Positions 24,213 through 35,800 of a stretch of 64,000 nucleotides of DNA are shown one piece after another. The stretch is taken from NCBI GenBank assembly GCA_003508835.1, contig PUFA01000183.1, positions 3,217,575 through 3,281,574 of the forward strand, in the 5' to 3' direction. Both the position numbers and the translations under genes were made by a program. The stretch comes from Eonycteris spelaea. Lineage: Eukaryota > Chordata > Mammalia > Chiroptera > Pteropodidae. How positions within the stretch are numbered: position 1 is the stretch's first letter; the number at the start of each line of letters is the position of its first letter. Below the pieces are notes generated by a model. The model was not told the origin of the DNA, searched no databases, and saw only the letters and a program-made list of their open reading frames with translations.

Positions 24213-27200
24213 CTAGGACACACAAAAAATGTTTAATTGTAAAGCATCTCTTTAATAATTAACAACACTACACACATAAATTTAATTTATAATTTCAAAT
24301 AAAGGTATCATACCATTTTTGATCAGATATTTTTTTGAGACTTCATTTATAAATCCAAATCAGTAATTTTAGGCTGATAATAAATAAAGACCTTGCTTTG
24401 ATTTCCAAAGTCATTTTTATTCTACATTTAAGAATACAACCAACATTGATGAATTTTCATTGAGAAACTAGTTTCTGGAGCAAACAATTTTGATTCAAAC
24501 AATTAAATTAGTTTAATTTTTATATAATTTAACTATTTTGAATTTTTCTGTTTTCAATTTACTAAATAGTTTTAATTGATTCAGTCATTCTAATAAACAT
24601 TTAGATACATTTTACAATTTTCCCCCCGTAGAATCTAAAATTTTTAACCCATTAGTGGCACCGATATTACAAATTTTCTTTTGTGACTGTCCTTTCAAAT
24701 ATTTGTTTTCAGGTGAAATTTTGCAGATATAAAATGTCAATAAGACTTTATTGTCAGTTTTTACTCAGTAACTGTGTTGAAGAGTGAAACATAGGGTGGT
24801 CAAAGCCTCTGGAGGTGAAATGACAAAACTTTCTATTTCCTGGGAAACTCAATAGAACAATTCACATAATTCAAAAAAAATGTATCTGAATTTTTCAGAT
24901 TGGCTATTTAGCGTTAATAATGTCAACATAACATAGTCACATAGATATAACTATCTTACTCCTTCTTCATCTACCATCAAGGATATTTTTGTCTTTGTGT
25001 CCTCCTACCATTCGTCTATGAGATATAGAAGAAGCAGCTAATTTAAAATTAGTTCCAGGCAGCAACTTAAACTATCTGCAATTTTATGGGGTAAAAAGAG
25101 CCTCCTTTTAATTATGATTGAAATAGAGTAGTTTATTGTAGCTCACATTTAGAAGCTGAGCTGTAGGCGAAAAAGGCTGTAATAACATGTAAGAATTATA
25201 GCTCTACAAAGTACCCACGAAAATATTTGATACAGCAAATTTTTAACCTTAGTAAATCATTCCAACTACCCTCAAGCCCAAATCTTGATTGTATAAGCTA
25301 GATAGAAACATTTTTCAAAAAAGAAAAAGTGTTGTAGAACATCTCATAAAATTAAGATACAAATAGTACATAGTTGGTGATAACAAAGTGGAATATACTT
25401 GCAGGAAGTCACTGAGCCAGAGTACTTAATTCCGCATGAGGCCAAATTGAGAAATGAAAGATTTTAAGGGCACAGAAAAGGATAGAAGAAACCAATGAGA
25501 AATAAGAATCAAAACATATTTTAAAACTTGAAAGGCAACTATTCTTTTCTACTTGAGAGTGAGTTTAAAAAGGAAAAGTGAGATAGACTAAAGGCTACCA
25601 AAGAGAGACTAAATCCTGTGACTATAACTTGAGCTTGATACTGTTACCGCATCTGCAGGATACAAATCAAGTATTTCTAGCATTGTGAACTCGAGAAATA
25701 ATAACTGAACAACCTGTTAGGTTAAAAAGACCTCAAAGTAGTAATGCATATTAATGGAACATACCAAACAATAGAATGATCCACCAGACTCCTAGGAGCC
25801 ATTCAGACTTACTCCTCCACCTTCCACCTTTAAAAAGACATCGCAGGGGACAGATTCAGTCTAGGGCATGAACAAGAAATCAAAATGACTGCCTAGATAG
25901 GCAGTCATCTAAGGTGGATCTTTTAAGGCCAGAGGTGTCATCCGGTCACCTGAAATCCCAATAATGTCCCCTTCTTCAGGTTATCAATCTCTACTTTGAA
26001 ATTGGGACTATATATAGAAAAAAAAAATCACAAACACTTCTCTGGGATGGAAAAATTCTGAACTTCAAACAGAAAACAATACTGTTTGGGGATAAAAAAA
26101 TTAATTTTAAAAAATAGCTTCTGGTTTTGGTTATCTATTTTAGAAGTTAAATACCATTCTCACATTAAAACTTTTTGTAGTATTTATAAAACACAAACGT
26201 TAATAACAAAGGAGAAACCACTTGGCACTGTGTACACACGAGAATATCCAACTTGAGATTCTAATCTTGTTTTACAATTATTTTCTCCAAATGTGTAGTT
26301 TCTAAAGAGCATTTTTAATATTTCCAGGGTATGTTTTTTATCTTGCATGTTTCTTCTTAAAATCAGTAACACCATTTTTTCTTAGGTTTGCTAACTTTTT
26401 AAAAAGGGACCCCCAAAGATCTTAACTACTCAAATTTAAAAAAAAAAAAAACAAAAACTGGTAATTTCCTGTTTTTGTTAATGCCCTACCAATGAAAAGG
26501 AAGTTGTGCATAGAGCTCTGAGGTAAAGATAGCTTCTTAGTTTTCTTCACAATCAGCCTATTAATTTAACTGGCTCTCTTTTCCCAAAATGACATTTCAA
26601 CCTTTTTGGAAGGGCAGAAAATTATAAGTATAAAAACTTAATAATTAGCATACTGCCCAGAGATCTCCAATTGGTAAGCAAGAACAAGGGCTATATTGTG
26701 GGAATGGTTAACACTGGTTGGTCCTGAAGGCTACTCCTGACGAAAATATCCCAAAATATGCCTTTCTACCTTTACCCCCCAAAAAGTAATTTTATTTTAA
26801 ATACTATAAGAACATATGTAGACTTTTCTTTTCCTCCTGAAAATTAAAACCAGCTTTCATAGATAGTAAAATAATGGTGGGACAGCATTAAGATATTTTT
26901 AAGGGAAAAAATATATCTGACAGTAGAGTGAAAATCAGCCTTAAGGTCCAGCCAAGAACAATAGGAGACAGTGAATAACTGACTCAGGAGCAACTATCCT
27001 TAACATACTGACAGCCTATCATAATATTTTGAGTTGTCTAAAAGTACTAGTTATAAAAGGATACCAAATTTGTCATAGAATATATCTGCCTTAATGGTGT
27101 TTAAAAATAAAATGGGATGGACAAAAACCACTAGTCAAATCATGTAGCCTTAAAGAACAAATAGAGTGTAAAGAAATCAGGACAAATGACTGAGCCTTTA

Positions 27201-28132
27201 CTATATGCCAGCCACTAACAGAATCTCAGGGAAGTGGGGGTAGGAACTTTTATTCCTAAACCAAATTCATTAGCAATGTTCCATAATCTATAAAATTATT
27301 TCCTCTCAGTTTTCCCTGCAGTCTTGGTTTATTCTTATTGTCCCACATAACAACAATACCCTCTTTCACTCTGAAAAGTATCCTAGTTTGGACAATAATT
27401 ATCTGGTCATTCTACCCAACTCTTATTAGTTACTTCAAAACATTATTTTGAGTCATTGGTTTTTCCAAGAAAAAGCTCAGGCATGAAAAACTCAGTGTTG
27501 AGAGGTAACATCAGCAACTGGTAAAGAGAGATGCTTCTAAGTACAAAATACCTGACTCCAGTTTGGTTATCTGTAGTGCTGTCAGAGCCACACTGGAAAA
27601 CCAGGTCATGGTAAGAAGGTCTTTGTGGAGGCAGTGGAAGTAAGGTCCTCTGAGGAGGGGAAAAGTTACTGGTCCAGGTAGGTGCTGAAGGTTGCTCTAT
27701 AAACACTGTAATCCTCCCAGTTAGCATCTCAATTGTTTTGCTGCAAGAGCTAAACACCTTGAAAAAAGCTTGAGTGTTTCTGCTTAGGAAATGTACTTCC
27801 ACAAGAGCTGGTCTTGGCTGTAGCAAGTGTTCTTGGTTTAAGAGATGAACCAGAGGATCAAGTTCATAGAAAAGAGCCTCTCTCTGAAGCCTAAGATAGT
27901 CTGAAAAGTCAGTGGGTAATAAAAGTTGTTGAGTTCTCAAAAAATCTAAGATAAAACTAAATAAAACACCATTTCTGTCCACAAAAATCTGGCCACCAAC
28001 CATCTTGAATTCTTGGTCTCTGCCATCTAACATTCTTGCCAACCGAGAGGCAGGAAACTGCTTTATGGTCGAAAACCTTGTTGTAAATATCTTCCCTCCT
28101 ACATTCAAAGTGACCAGTTCCTGACTACTCAT
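23978..28132 (-). CDS. KCNRG: KCNRG, potassium channel regulator (two coding exons)
   Basis: The spliced reading frame joins exon 1 (28132-27552) to exon 2 (24212-23978), 816 nt including the stop, giving 271 residues against 272 in human. The joint falls inside an Arg codon: exon 1 ends ...GTCAG with donor gtattt, and exon 2 begins GTATGTATC after acceptor tcctag, restoring G-V-R-Y-V-S-I-K-P. The N-terminal part (about residues 5-100) is a T1/BTB domain of the Kv tetramerisation type (MSSQELVTLNVGGKIF...). The family protein is soluble and ER-associated; it binds Kv channel subunits and suppresses their surface currents. The one-residue difference is in the exon 2 stretch RTISEDK. The gene lies 1.6 kb past the TRIM13 stop on the same strand and is antisense to the expected DLEU2. 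No disabling change is seen. Confidence 0.96.
24213..27551 (-). other. KCNRG intron
   Basis: This is a 3,339-bp GT-AG intron (donor GT at 27551-27550, acceptor AG at 24214-24213). It is AT-rich, with a possible MIR relic at about 27190-27240 and a short perfect hairpin at 25885-25908. No RNA gene was recognised inside. The first 109 bases stay open in frame with exon 1, which creates the shorter alternative protein. Confidence 0.9.
25885..25908. repeat. Perfect 10-bp inverted repeat
   Basis: ATGACTGCCT (25885-25894), loop AGAT, AGGCAGTCAT (25899-25908). The arms are exactly complementary. It lies within the KCNRG intron with no recognised transposon ends around it. Confidence 0.75.
27443..28132 (-). 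CDS. KCNRG: KCNRG short isoform (intron-retention ORF, 229 aa)
   Basis: If the donor at 27551-27550 is not used, the frame continues through it for 36 more codons (FVLRSISLYQ... to NDSK) and stops at 27443, giving 229 residues. A 229-residue isoform is also annotated for human KCNRG, as I recall, so the same read-through frame appears to be kept. The T1 domain (about residues 5-100) is intact and the C-terminal 80 residues of the long form are replaced. The start at 28132 is supported by the conserved N-terminus MSSQELVTLNVGGK and by an in-frame purine-rich leader (agagaagaATGAGT). Whether the isoform is made in this species cannot be told from DNA. Confidence 0.8.
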   Translation of the reverse strand: MSSQELVTLNVGGKIFTTRFSTIKQFPASRLARMLDGRDQEFKMVGGQIFVDRNGVLFSFILDFLRTQQLLLPTDFSDYLRLQREALFYELDPLVHLLNQEHLLQPRPALVEVHFLSRNTQAFFKVFSSCSKTIEMLTGRITVFIEQPSAPTWTSNFSPPQRTLLPLPPQRPSYHDLVFQCGSDSTTDNQTGVRYFVLRSISLYQLLMLPLNTEFFMPELFLGKTNDSK

Positions 28133-29763
28133 TCTTCTCTTGCTTCAAACTAGTGGCTACAAACCATCAGCCAGACTTAGGAACTTGTACAGTTTAACTA
28201 TAACCATAAATGTTGCTAGTTATATATGATGAGTAAGTAGGAGGGGAAAAAAACAGAGACCTAGATTCCCAGGTAACCACTAAAGCAAATAGTGTATCCA
28301 TAGCTGTGTTTGCAAATTTGAGTTGCTGGGGAACTTGCAATATACAAAGTGGAAAAGCAACAGATGAGGAACTGGATAGTTTAAGGAAAACTGCCAATAT
28401 ATCTAAGGATAGGTGTCAAATAGATCACTTTCCTGTATTCCATAAAAAAATTCTCCATGAAAACCTACTGTAAATTTATATTTAAAAAAAAATACTGAGA
28501 AAAGACCTCTTATCTACTGTGAGTCTTAATGGCAGATTTACAGAGGAATATTGCCATGATTTCTTATGATCCCTTTAGCAATTTTAATCATGTATTGGCA
28601 GGGATGAGAGCCATTACTTCAATTAGCAGCTTAATCTGACTGTTCTCCTAACTAGAATGAGTCTTTCTTTTGTACCTACCTAATCTAGTTGCCACCTTTT
28701 TTCTCCTATACCAGCAGTTGGTGTTGTCTGTCTCCTTTCCACCAAATTTAAGGACTCGGGTAAAGACACTCTGCGTTTTCAAAGAAATGTCTTGTTCCAT
28801 GACAGAAATAAGGTAGACTAGAGAGCAGGTTAAGCTTAGGTCATTTTTATTTTCATCTTAATTCTAAGGTAGGTGAGAAAATTAAATATTTTTATTCTTT
28901 GGGAGGTAGGGCAACTTTATCCCATGTGAGCAGATGGGACAGCATTGTTTAGCACTTTACAATATTTGATACATTGTATCATATATTGTCAAATTAGTCT
29001 TACTGCTCTTAAATTCTTTAAGTAAGTGGATTGGTTTGGTTGAACAGTTGCCATACTTTTGGACGATAACACAACACTTAGCTGCCAGTAAAAAGAAAGC
29101 TTTCCCATTTCCCTTTCTTATCATGTGTTAGATTTTTTTTTTTTAACCTATGCCTTTGCTTACACAGCCACCTAAGTTTTACAGTTTCACCAAATCCCTT
29201 TGGAGATAAATTTACAAGGCGTAAGGAGAAAAGGGGAAGCTGAAATCTCCACCCTCCTTAAAATGTACACTTATCCAAAAGAAAATGTCAGTTTTTATTC
29301 ACATGAGATTTACATTTTAACAAAAATGGAGAGCAACCCTCTGTAGAAAAATCTGGAAATCTAATCCATCTATATATTTTCCTTTTTCTAAAGAATGTTC
29401 ACTCTCAAAGTTGCTTTACAAAGGTCTTTAGTACATGCTTAAATGAGCAATCACTATTATATTACCTCATCAATACAATCTTAGATTGTGTGCTCTCTCA
29501 CCGCCCCATTTTGATATAACATAAATGCAACCAGTATTGGGGTAGGATGCTTATTTCAAAAGCAGTCTTTAAAAGGGAAAGATCTAGGACTGTACTGTTA
29601 AATTTCACTTTATGCTACCTAATTTGAACATTTATAAGACATTATTTTTAAAAGGAATATTTTTGGAGGAAAATATCTGACTGGAATCTTTGACCAAATC
29701 TGAACTGCCACTCTGTTCTCTTAACAAATGTCTAACAAAAGACAGATATTCTTGAAACAGATT
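28133..29763 (-). other. TRIM13 3' UTR / KCNRG 5' flank
   Basis: These are the 1.6 kb between the TRIM13 stop and the KCNRG start. In human the long TRIM13 3' UTR spans into KCNRG, so this stretch probably serves as UTR of one gene and promoter/5' UTR of the other. Several - strand AATAAA words are present (for example 29294-29299 and 28846-28851), but none stands out. No transposon was recognised and there is no CpG-rich promoter here. Confidence 0.5.
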
Positions 29764-30986
29764 TTATAATAGTTTATATTTGCACATAAATTCTGCCACA
29801 TTATTCAACACCACCAAAGTAAAATTCTTGAATCTTTCACTGAAGAAGAAAAACCCATCTGTCACCTGTTTCCAGTAAAAAACTGATTGTTCTATAAAAT
29901 CAGGTGATTTAATCAGATAGGAACTGAAGTGTGAAAGATGGTCTTTCCAGGTTGAGAATCCATCATATAAGGGCCATTCTAGGAATATAGTAGGACCAAA
30001 GAAAATGAGAAGGCCAAGCAGAATGACTACCACAAATAAATGATAAAGGCTCCAAGGAAACTTGCTAATGAATGTGCCAGTATCTTGAGGCAAAGAAAGT
30101 TTATCCACATCCACTAGTTTTATGTCTTCCCACTGACTAGTATCAAAGTTCCTCATTAAAGGGCTTGTGGGCAAATTAGAGGGAGGTAAGGGAGTTTCCT
30201 TGATCACTTTTATTTTCTCCCTGAACTCCTGCATTTGTTGCAGAAATATGATAGGTTCTGACACATCTTTGAAGGCCTCAGCAATGTTAAAGGCCATCCG
30301 TTGTTCCTGCAAGATGGTGTTGAGTTTGTTGATCTCTGGGTCATAGGCTTGCATAACTGCAAGTTTCATGGTCTCAAAATCAGACAGGATTTCATTCTTC
30401 TTTTGATCTAAGGTGTGTTGTAACTTCTCAAAAAATTCCTTCACTTTATCTGAATCTTTACTCAGTAGTTGTAGAGATTTCCTTTTGCTAGTTTCCAAGG
30501 TATCCAAGCGAGAAAGAGCATCTCCCCGTCGCCAGGTCTCAAAGCTCTGGAAGAGGGACTCAAAGGCATCCCTTTCCTGAGCATAGGCATCTTCAATAGA
30601 ACAGAAGACATGCCTGGTGTGATCACCACGAGTAGCACAGATCCCACAAATCAACTGCATATCAGTCAGGCAGAAAATGTTGAGAGGCTGCCCCAAGTGT
30701 CCTTTGCATACTGGCATTTTGGGAGAGATCTTGATCTTGTTATACTTCTCCACAATACCCTTCAGAGAGTAATTAACCTGCAGGCTATTGACTCCAGAAG
30801 CTGAAGTTTCCTTTCGGCACGTGGGCACTTGAATGGAGATGATCTCCACAGTGAATTCCGCACATTTCCCTCTAAGATCCCTTCTAAGCATTTTTTGCAA
30901 AAGTTGTGTGAGCAAGGCAAAACTCGAGGATCATCAAATAGACTGCAACAAATTGGGCATGTAAGATCTTCTTCAAGCAGCTCCAT
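29764..30986 (-). CDS. TRIM13: TRIM13 (RFP2) ER-anchored E3 ubiquitin ligase, with a one-base frameshift
   Basis: One coding exon, 1,223 nt including stop, exactly one base short of the 407-codon human gene. Residues 1-55 (MELLEEDLTCPICC...) form the RING, with zinc ligands C10, C13, C25, H27, C30, C33 and C54. After Pro55 one base is missing near 30821-30822. The upstream frame then runs into a stop at 30762 (74 residues), while the downstream frame continues intact to 29764. The downstream part carries the last RING Cys, a B-box (starting near PVCKGHLGQPLNIFC), a coiled coil (about residues 170-230) and a C-terminal membrane segment (LFVVVILLGLLIFFG) that anchors the protein in the ER. TRIM13 works in ER-associated degradation and autophagy. 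Codons elsewhere are well conserved. The acceptor AG is at 30994-30993, six bases before the ATG. Confidence 0.93.
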
Positions 30987-31617
30987 TTCATCCTACCATA
31001 GAGAAATAAACATTTTATTTTATTCCAGTAATACCCCCATTTGGACTACTGTAATAATTAGAAAAAATTATGTTCATAGACATTAAAAATGATCTTTCAC
31101 TAAAATGACAAGACAAAGGAAGTAAGTAAGAATTTTGGGAAGGGAATGCACACCAAAGCAGATTTAATCTGCAGGGACTAGAACACGCTCTTTATTAGCA
31201 GGGCTCCCTGTACACAAGGCCTTTGTGTGGGCTTCCCAACAACAGTCTTTGGCTGAGACAGGGTTAGGACCAGGACAAACTGCAAGTTGAGCCAGCAGGA
31301 GGACCCAATTGTTTTAAAACAGAAAGCTGACTACTAGCTGTCAGAAACAAAGCTACTCAGTGTCTGAATAGAATGAACTCTTCAGTCTGGGCCCATAATT
31401 ATAAAATGGTAATACTATTTAAAAGAAAGCAGTACAGGAATATAAATCCAAGCAAGTACTCTCATGCAGACTTTTACTAAAAATTGGCATTTCTATTTCA
31501 AAGGCCAAATTATAATTTTTAAAATCATCAGCAATTCATTCTTCCCTAGAAAATTAAATGTTTTTTTTTTTTAACCACCAGAACAGTAATCAAAGCCATT
31601 TGTAGTGTGTAGAACAT

Positions 31618-32826
31618 CAGTTCTCAAAATGTGGTGAGCAGAAACCTGGGTGTCCCTAAGACTCTTTCAGGGCATCCTTGAGGTTAATACTATTTTCATA
31701 ATAATACTGAGATTATTTGCTCTTAACATCGTGTTGACTATTGACTGTAAAAGCAATGGTGAGCAAACACTGCTGGAGCCTTAGGAATCAAACTAGGTAA
31801 TACACAGTACCAAACTATACTACTGGTCTATATTCTTCACCACCTCACATCCACAGTGGGTGTGGGAGTAGCCAGTTTCATTTGAGAATGTTCTTGATGA
31901 AGCAGTAAAAATTACTCATTTTATTAAATCTCAATCCTGGTGTGACAAAATGTGAAGTAAACACACAGCATTTCTGCTGCATACCAACAGATAACTGTCT
32001 GGAGGAAAAGCACTGTTGCAAACTGAACCAACTGCTTTTTTCATGCAACACCATTTTTACTAGAAAGAACAAAGACAAACTATGGCTATTCAGATTTAAG
32101 TATTTGGCAGACATTTTCTTGAAAATGAACAAAATGGGCCCAACACTTCAAAGGAAAAAAAAATGACAGTATTTCTTGCCAATGATAAAATTTGAGTGAG
32201 TGAAAAGGAATTTTGGAAAACATATTTGCCACTTAAGAAGTTGATAGCTTCTCATTAATTAAGAGGTTTTTCTAAAGAAATAAGTGGTGATATTAATGAA
32301 TGTGAGGTATTTTTTTTAGGAGAGAGATTACTAGATAATGAAATATATCAAGATTTAGAGGTCTGCATAACAGTGAACTAACTGGTTCAAATCACCAATG
32401 TTATTATAAATCTTGAATGTGTAAAAAGATCAAAAGACAAACATGTTCAAATATGATTTCAGATTCCATACTGCTGCAGCTAACCTTTAAGAAACTACCA
32501 CTTGTTGAGTTTTGGTATGGCATCAAAGAAGATCACAATTATAAGAAAACTCAGAGGCAGATAAAGGACCCCAGATATCTTCTATTAAATAGTAATTCAT
32601 TAAAGAGATCTATAAATATGTAAAGCAATGCCACTCTTCTCACAAATGTTTTGAAAGTTTTTCACAAATTATTTAACAATAGGTTTATCACTATTTTAAT
32701 CTTAAATCTTTGTTTTATAATATGGTAAATATCTACTGTACTGTACACATGTAAATAAAAGCTCTTGGGATCCTCAGTCTTTAAAAGTGTAAAGGAGTCT
32801 GAGATCAAAATATTTAAGATCTCTGA
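31618..32826 (+). mobile_element. hAT-Charlie DNA transposon relic with transposase remnant
   Basis: The left end CAGTTCTCAAAATGTGGT (31618-31635) and the right end, reading GAGATCAAAATATTTAAGATC (32810-32830), look like decayed hAT-Charlie terminal inverted repeats. Subterminal words on both sides ('ggcatccttgaggttaatac', 'aaagctcttgggatcctcag') also fit a Charlie element. The interior at 31942-32166 encodes a transposase-like scrap (YLADIFLKMN followed by TLQRKK), which matches the hAT domain motif LADIF.KLN..N.SLQG. About 1.2 kb remains of an autonomous element that would be 2.5 kb or more. No 8-bp target duplication was convincing. Orientation follows the transposase scrap. Confidence 0.75.
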
Positions 32827-35800
32827 ACTACTTCTCAATTAAAATTTATTATTTTAAAATGGACATTTTAAAACTTCATGCATAAAGTTTTAAAAACATC
32901 AATAGTGCTAAATATGTCCTCATTCAGTTTACTTAGGAGTGTGTGATATATATGTCACATTACTACTAACGTAATAAAATAGGATCTATAGGCCATTTTA
33001 CAATAAATATAATTTTAACAGTAATTTTAAGAGCCACCATTGGAACTATAATTTTGAAGATAAATAGTATTTAAAGGATAAGGTAAGCCTGCAGGGCTAA
33101 TTTATGGTTTTATATTAAGTTGTGAGAAATATATGTATAAAAATGTGTAGAATTAAAGCAAAGATTATTCTGTCAAATTTAGTGTCATAATAACAAAATG
33201 TGCGATGAGACAACTTTTCTTATGTCTTTTGTGACGTAAGAAATTATACAGCCTTTGAAAAGCACTGGGAAGAGAATGGCTATGAAGACTGTTGTACTAA
33301 GTTATCAAGTCATTGTAAAACAGACTCTAGAACACAGAAGGAAAACTTTCAATGGTCCTCCATTCCTAGTTCTAATTCCATACTTTATCACCTCCACTGG
33401 TATCATTGTTTATCTATTCTATGCTAAGGCTAGATTATGGTAGGAGGCAGAAAATAGCAAGGGCAGCATTCAATAAAGTAAATCTACTCATCCTGGCAAA
33501 TTTCCACAGAATCCTATCCAAGCATATTAATAAATAAGAAAAAAAAAGGATTCCAAGTGGTTGAGATGAGGAAAAAAAGGGAACTCAAGGCAAAGAGAAA
33601 CTTTGAAGAAAACTGAGGAGCCTGTAATAGGGGCCAAGAATTTTAAGGCAATCAAATATGATCAAAAAGAAAATGTCACATACAGGAAATTTTAAAAAAT
33701 CAAAAGTCATTCCAAAGCCATATTCAACTAGTAGATCTTAAAATGAATGAGAGGGAAGAAAATGACTATTTGGAAAGCCCCTTTATTACAAATTGCATCA
33801 AAATCACGATCAATCCTATTGTTCCATTTTTAATAGTATAATTTACAAATTTTGGTTTATAATTTAATGATTCTTTCATTCATTTTAAAAGCTAAACACT
33901 TTTATTTTCTCTTCTTCACTTAGCTTTACACTGAAATCTATGACAAAACTTAATGTGACCATAGCTGACTTTTAAAGAAAATTAAGACATAATATCCTAA
34001 TTGAAGAAACCATGGCAAGTTTGTTGCCTCAAAAGTTTTAAAGGAAAACACATGGTAAGATTTTTAGTCTCACTGCATGACCAGTGTGCTTCACGATAAA
34101 GGAATTTATAGATCCTTTTCTTAAAGTGTGGCTAACACATGAAAGTCTGAAGAAATCAGTAAAGCTTAGTTCTTTGAAGAAACTAAAGTACGTAGCTCCT
34201 TTTAGGGGGTTAATTTTTCCCAATATTGAAGTCAAGAAACTATATAAACAAAATTATTGTTCAGTCATAAAATTTCACCTTACCAATGTCAAATTAAGTA
34301 TATAAAGGCAAATAAGTTTTCCAAGATTCATTTCTTCCTTTGAATGTCTTTCTGAATATCAAAAAACACGGTTTTTGAAGCACAGAAATCCATTTTCCCA
34401 CCAATTAAAAATTTCCCAAGTTTTATATCAACAAAACGAACATATACCTTATTGTCTACCATCTTTCTGGTTTTCAACCTCATTTTCCTGATGTATTTAT
34501 ATTTTTAATATATTTTTAATTCACATAAATAAAATTCAATCTTTTTGGTATACAGTTCTATAGGTTTTGACAAATGCAGAGTTGAATAACATCACAGACA
34601 TATTTTTAAGCAAATCTGCAAGGCAGCTGCACTGAAGGGAAAGCTACAAAACTGCTGTATATATATAGCAAATGAAACCAAAACACCACCACCAGAATAT
34701 TAAAAATGGAAAAGCCAATACTTACAAAGGAGTCATAACATAAAAGTAAAAGCTAACCTGTGTATTATAGTTAACCCTCCTAGAAGTCCTTTATTTTAAA
34801 GGACAGACTCAAAATGATTTTAATGCAAAAGGTGCTCATTCTTTCTTAAACGAAAGTTAATTTTAATAAAAACCTATTTCACCGAAACTTTCCTGTTGAA
34901 CCTTTGAATTTCATTGACAGCAATACACAGTTGTTCAAAATATTACCCATGATTTCTTTCCAAATCCCATTAGAGAACAAAAAGAAAAGCCAGTGTATAC
35001 TTTGTATCTTAAGAGATTTAAACCAAATTTCCATCCTGCTTTGAGGCATCTTTGAATTCAGGAATTTCAAAGTCCCATTCAAATACCTGACAAGTAACTA
35101 GATAGCAAATATTTGAAAATCACCTGACTGACAAAACTAACTTATGCAAATCTCTACTAAACTGAGAGCCATCAATCTTCTCTTGGAACAATGCTTAGAA
35201 TAAAAAGGATCACCTTTTTTTTAAATCAGTTCCTCTCAGCACACTACTCTTATTTTCAAGTAGCATACAGTATTCTATTTTAGTATGAGATCCAGTAATA
35301 AGGCTTTCTTGAAACTTAGTAAGGGTCCAATTAACTACTGAATCTGGGTAAGAATATCATATTTTTTGAAAATTTTCACAAGTTAATTTAAAAAAAATAA
35401 AAACGGTACCCAATTATAAAAAAACCGTAATGAGCTAAAAAAGTAAAACTCCAGAAATATTAACTAAATATGATTAGCTTCGCAAAGAGCTCAACCTGAT
35501 ATAGTATTTTTTAAAAAATTGTATTATTGGTTATCTATGGATCCAGGCCTGTTAGGAGACTGGCATACTTGACCTTTGACAAAACACATGGATATTAGTT
35601 TCTCTCTCTCACTGTGCAACTGTTTTGAAAGGCATTTAATAATATATAAAATTATTTACAAATTTTTAAAGTACTGTATATTAATGTGTAATTATACTTC
35701 ATTCTGGTTTTTACAGATTGTTCCATAACATACATAATCAAAACAGGACAAAGTGGGATTAAGATTTCCAATATCTCAAAAAAGGAATATTAAAATATGG

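Noticed and set aside
23978..24223. A separate 81-residue small protein
   Set aside because: It is KCNRG exon 2 plus 11 intronic bases; the acceptor AG at 24214-24213 and the human protein match show it is spliced to exon 1.
29764..30915. A separate 383-residue protein starting at an internal Met (30915)
   Set aside because: Its first residues are TRIM13 DNA read out of frame; true homology begins only after the frameshift, so it is the rest of TRIM13 and not a new gene.
30829..31086. 85-codon + strand frame over the start of TRIM13
   Set aside because: It is the antisense shadow of the conserved TRIM13 coding exon.
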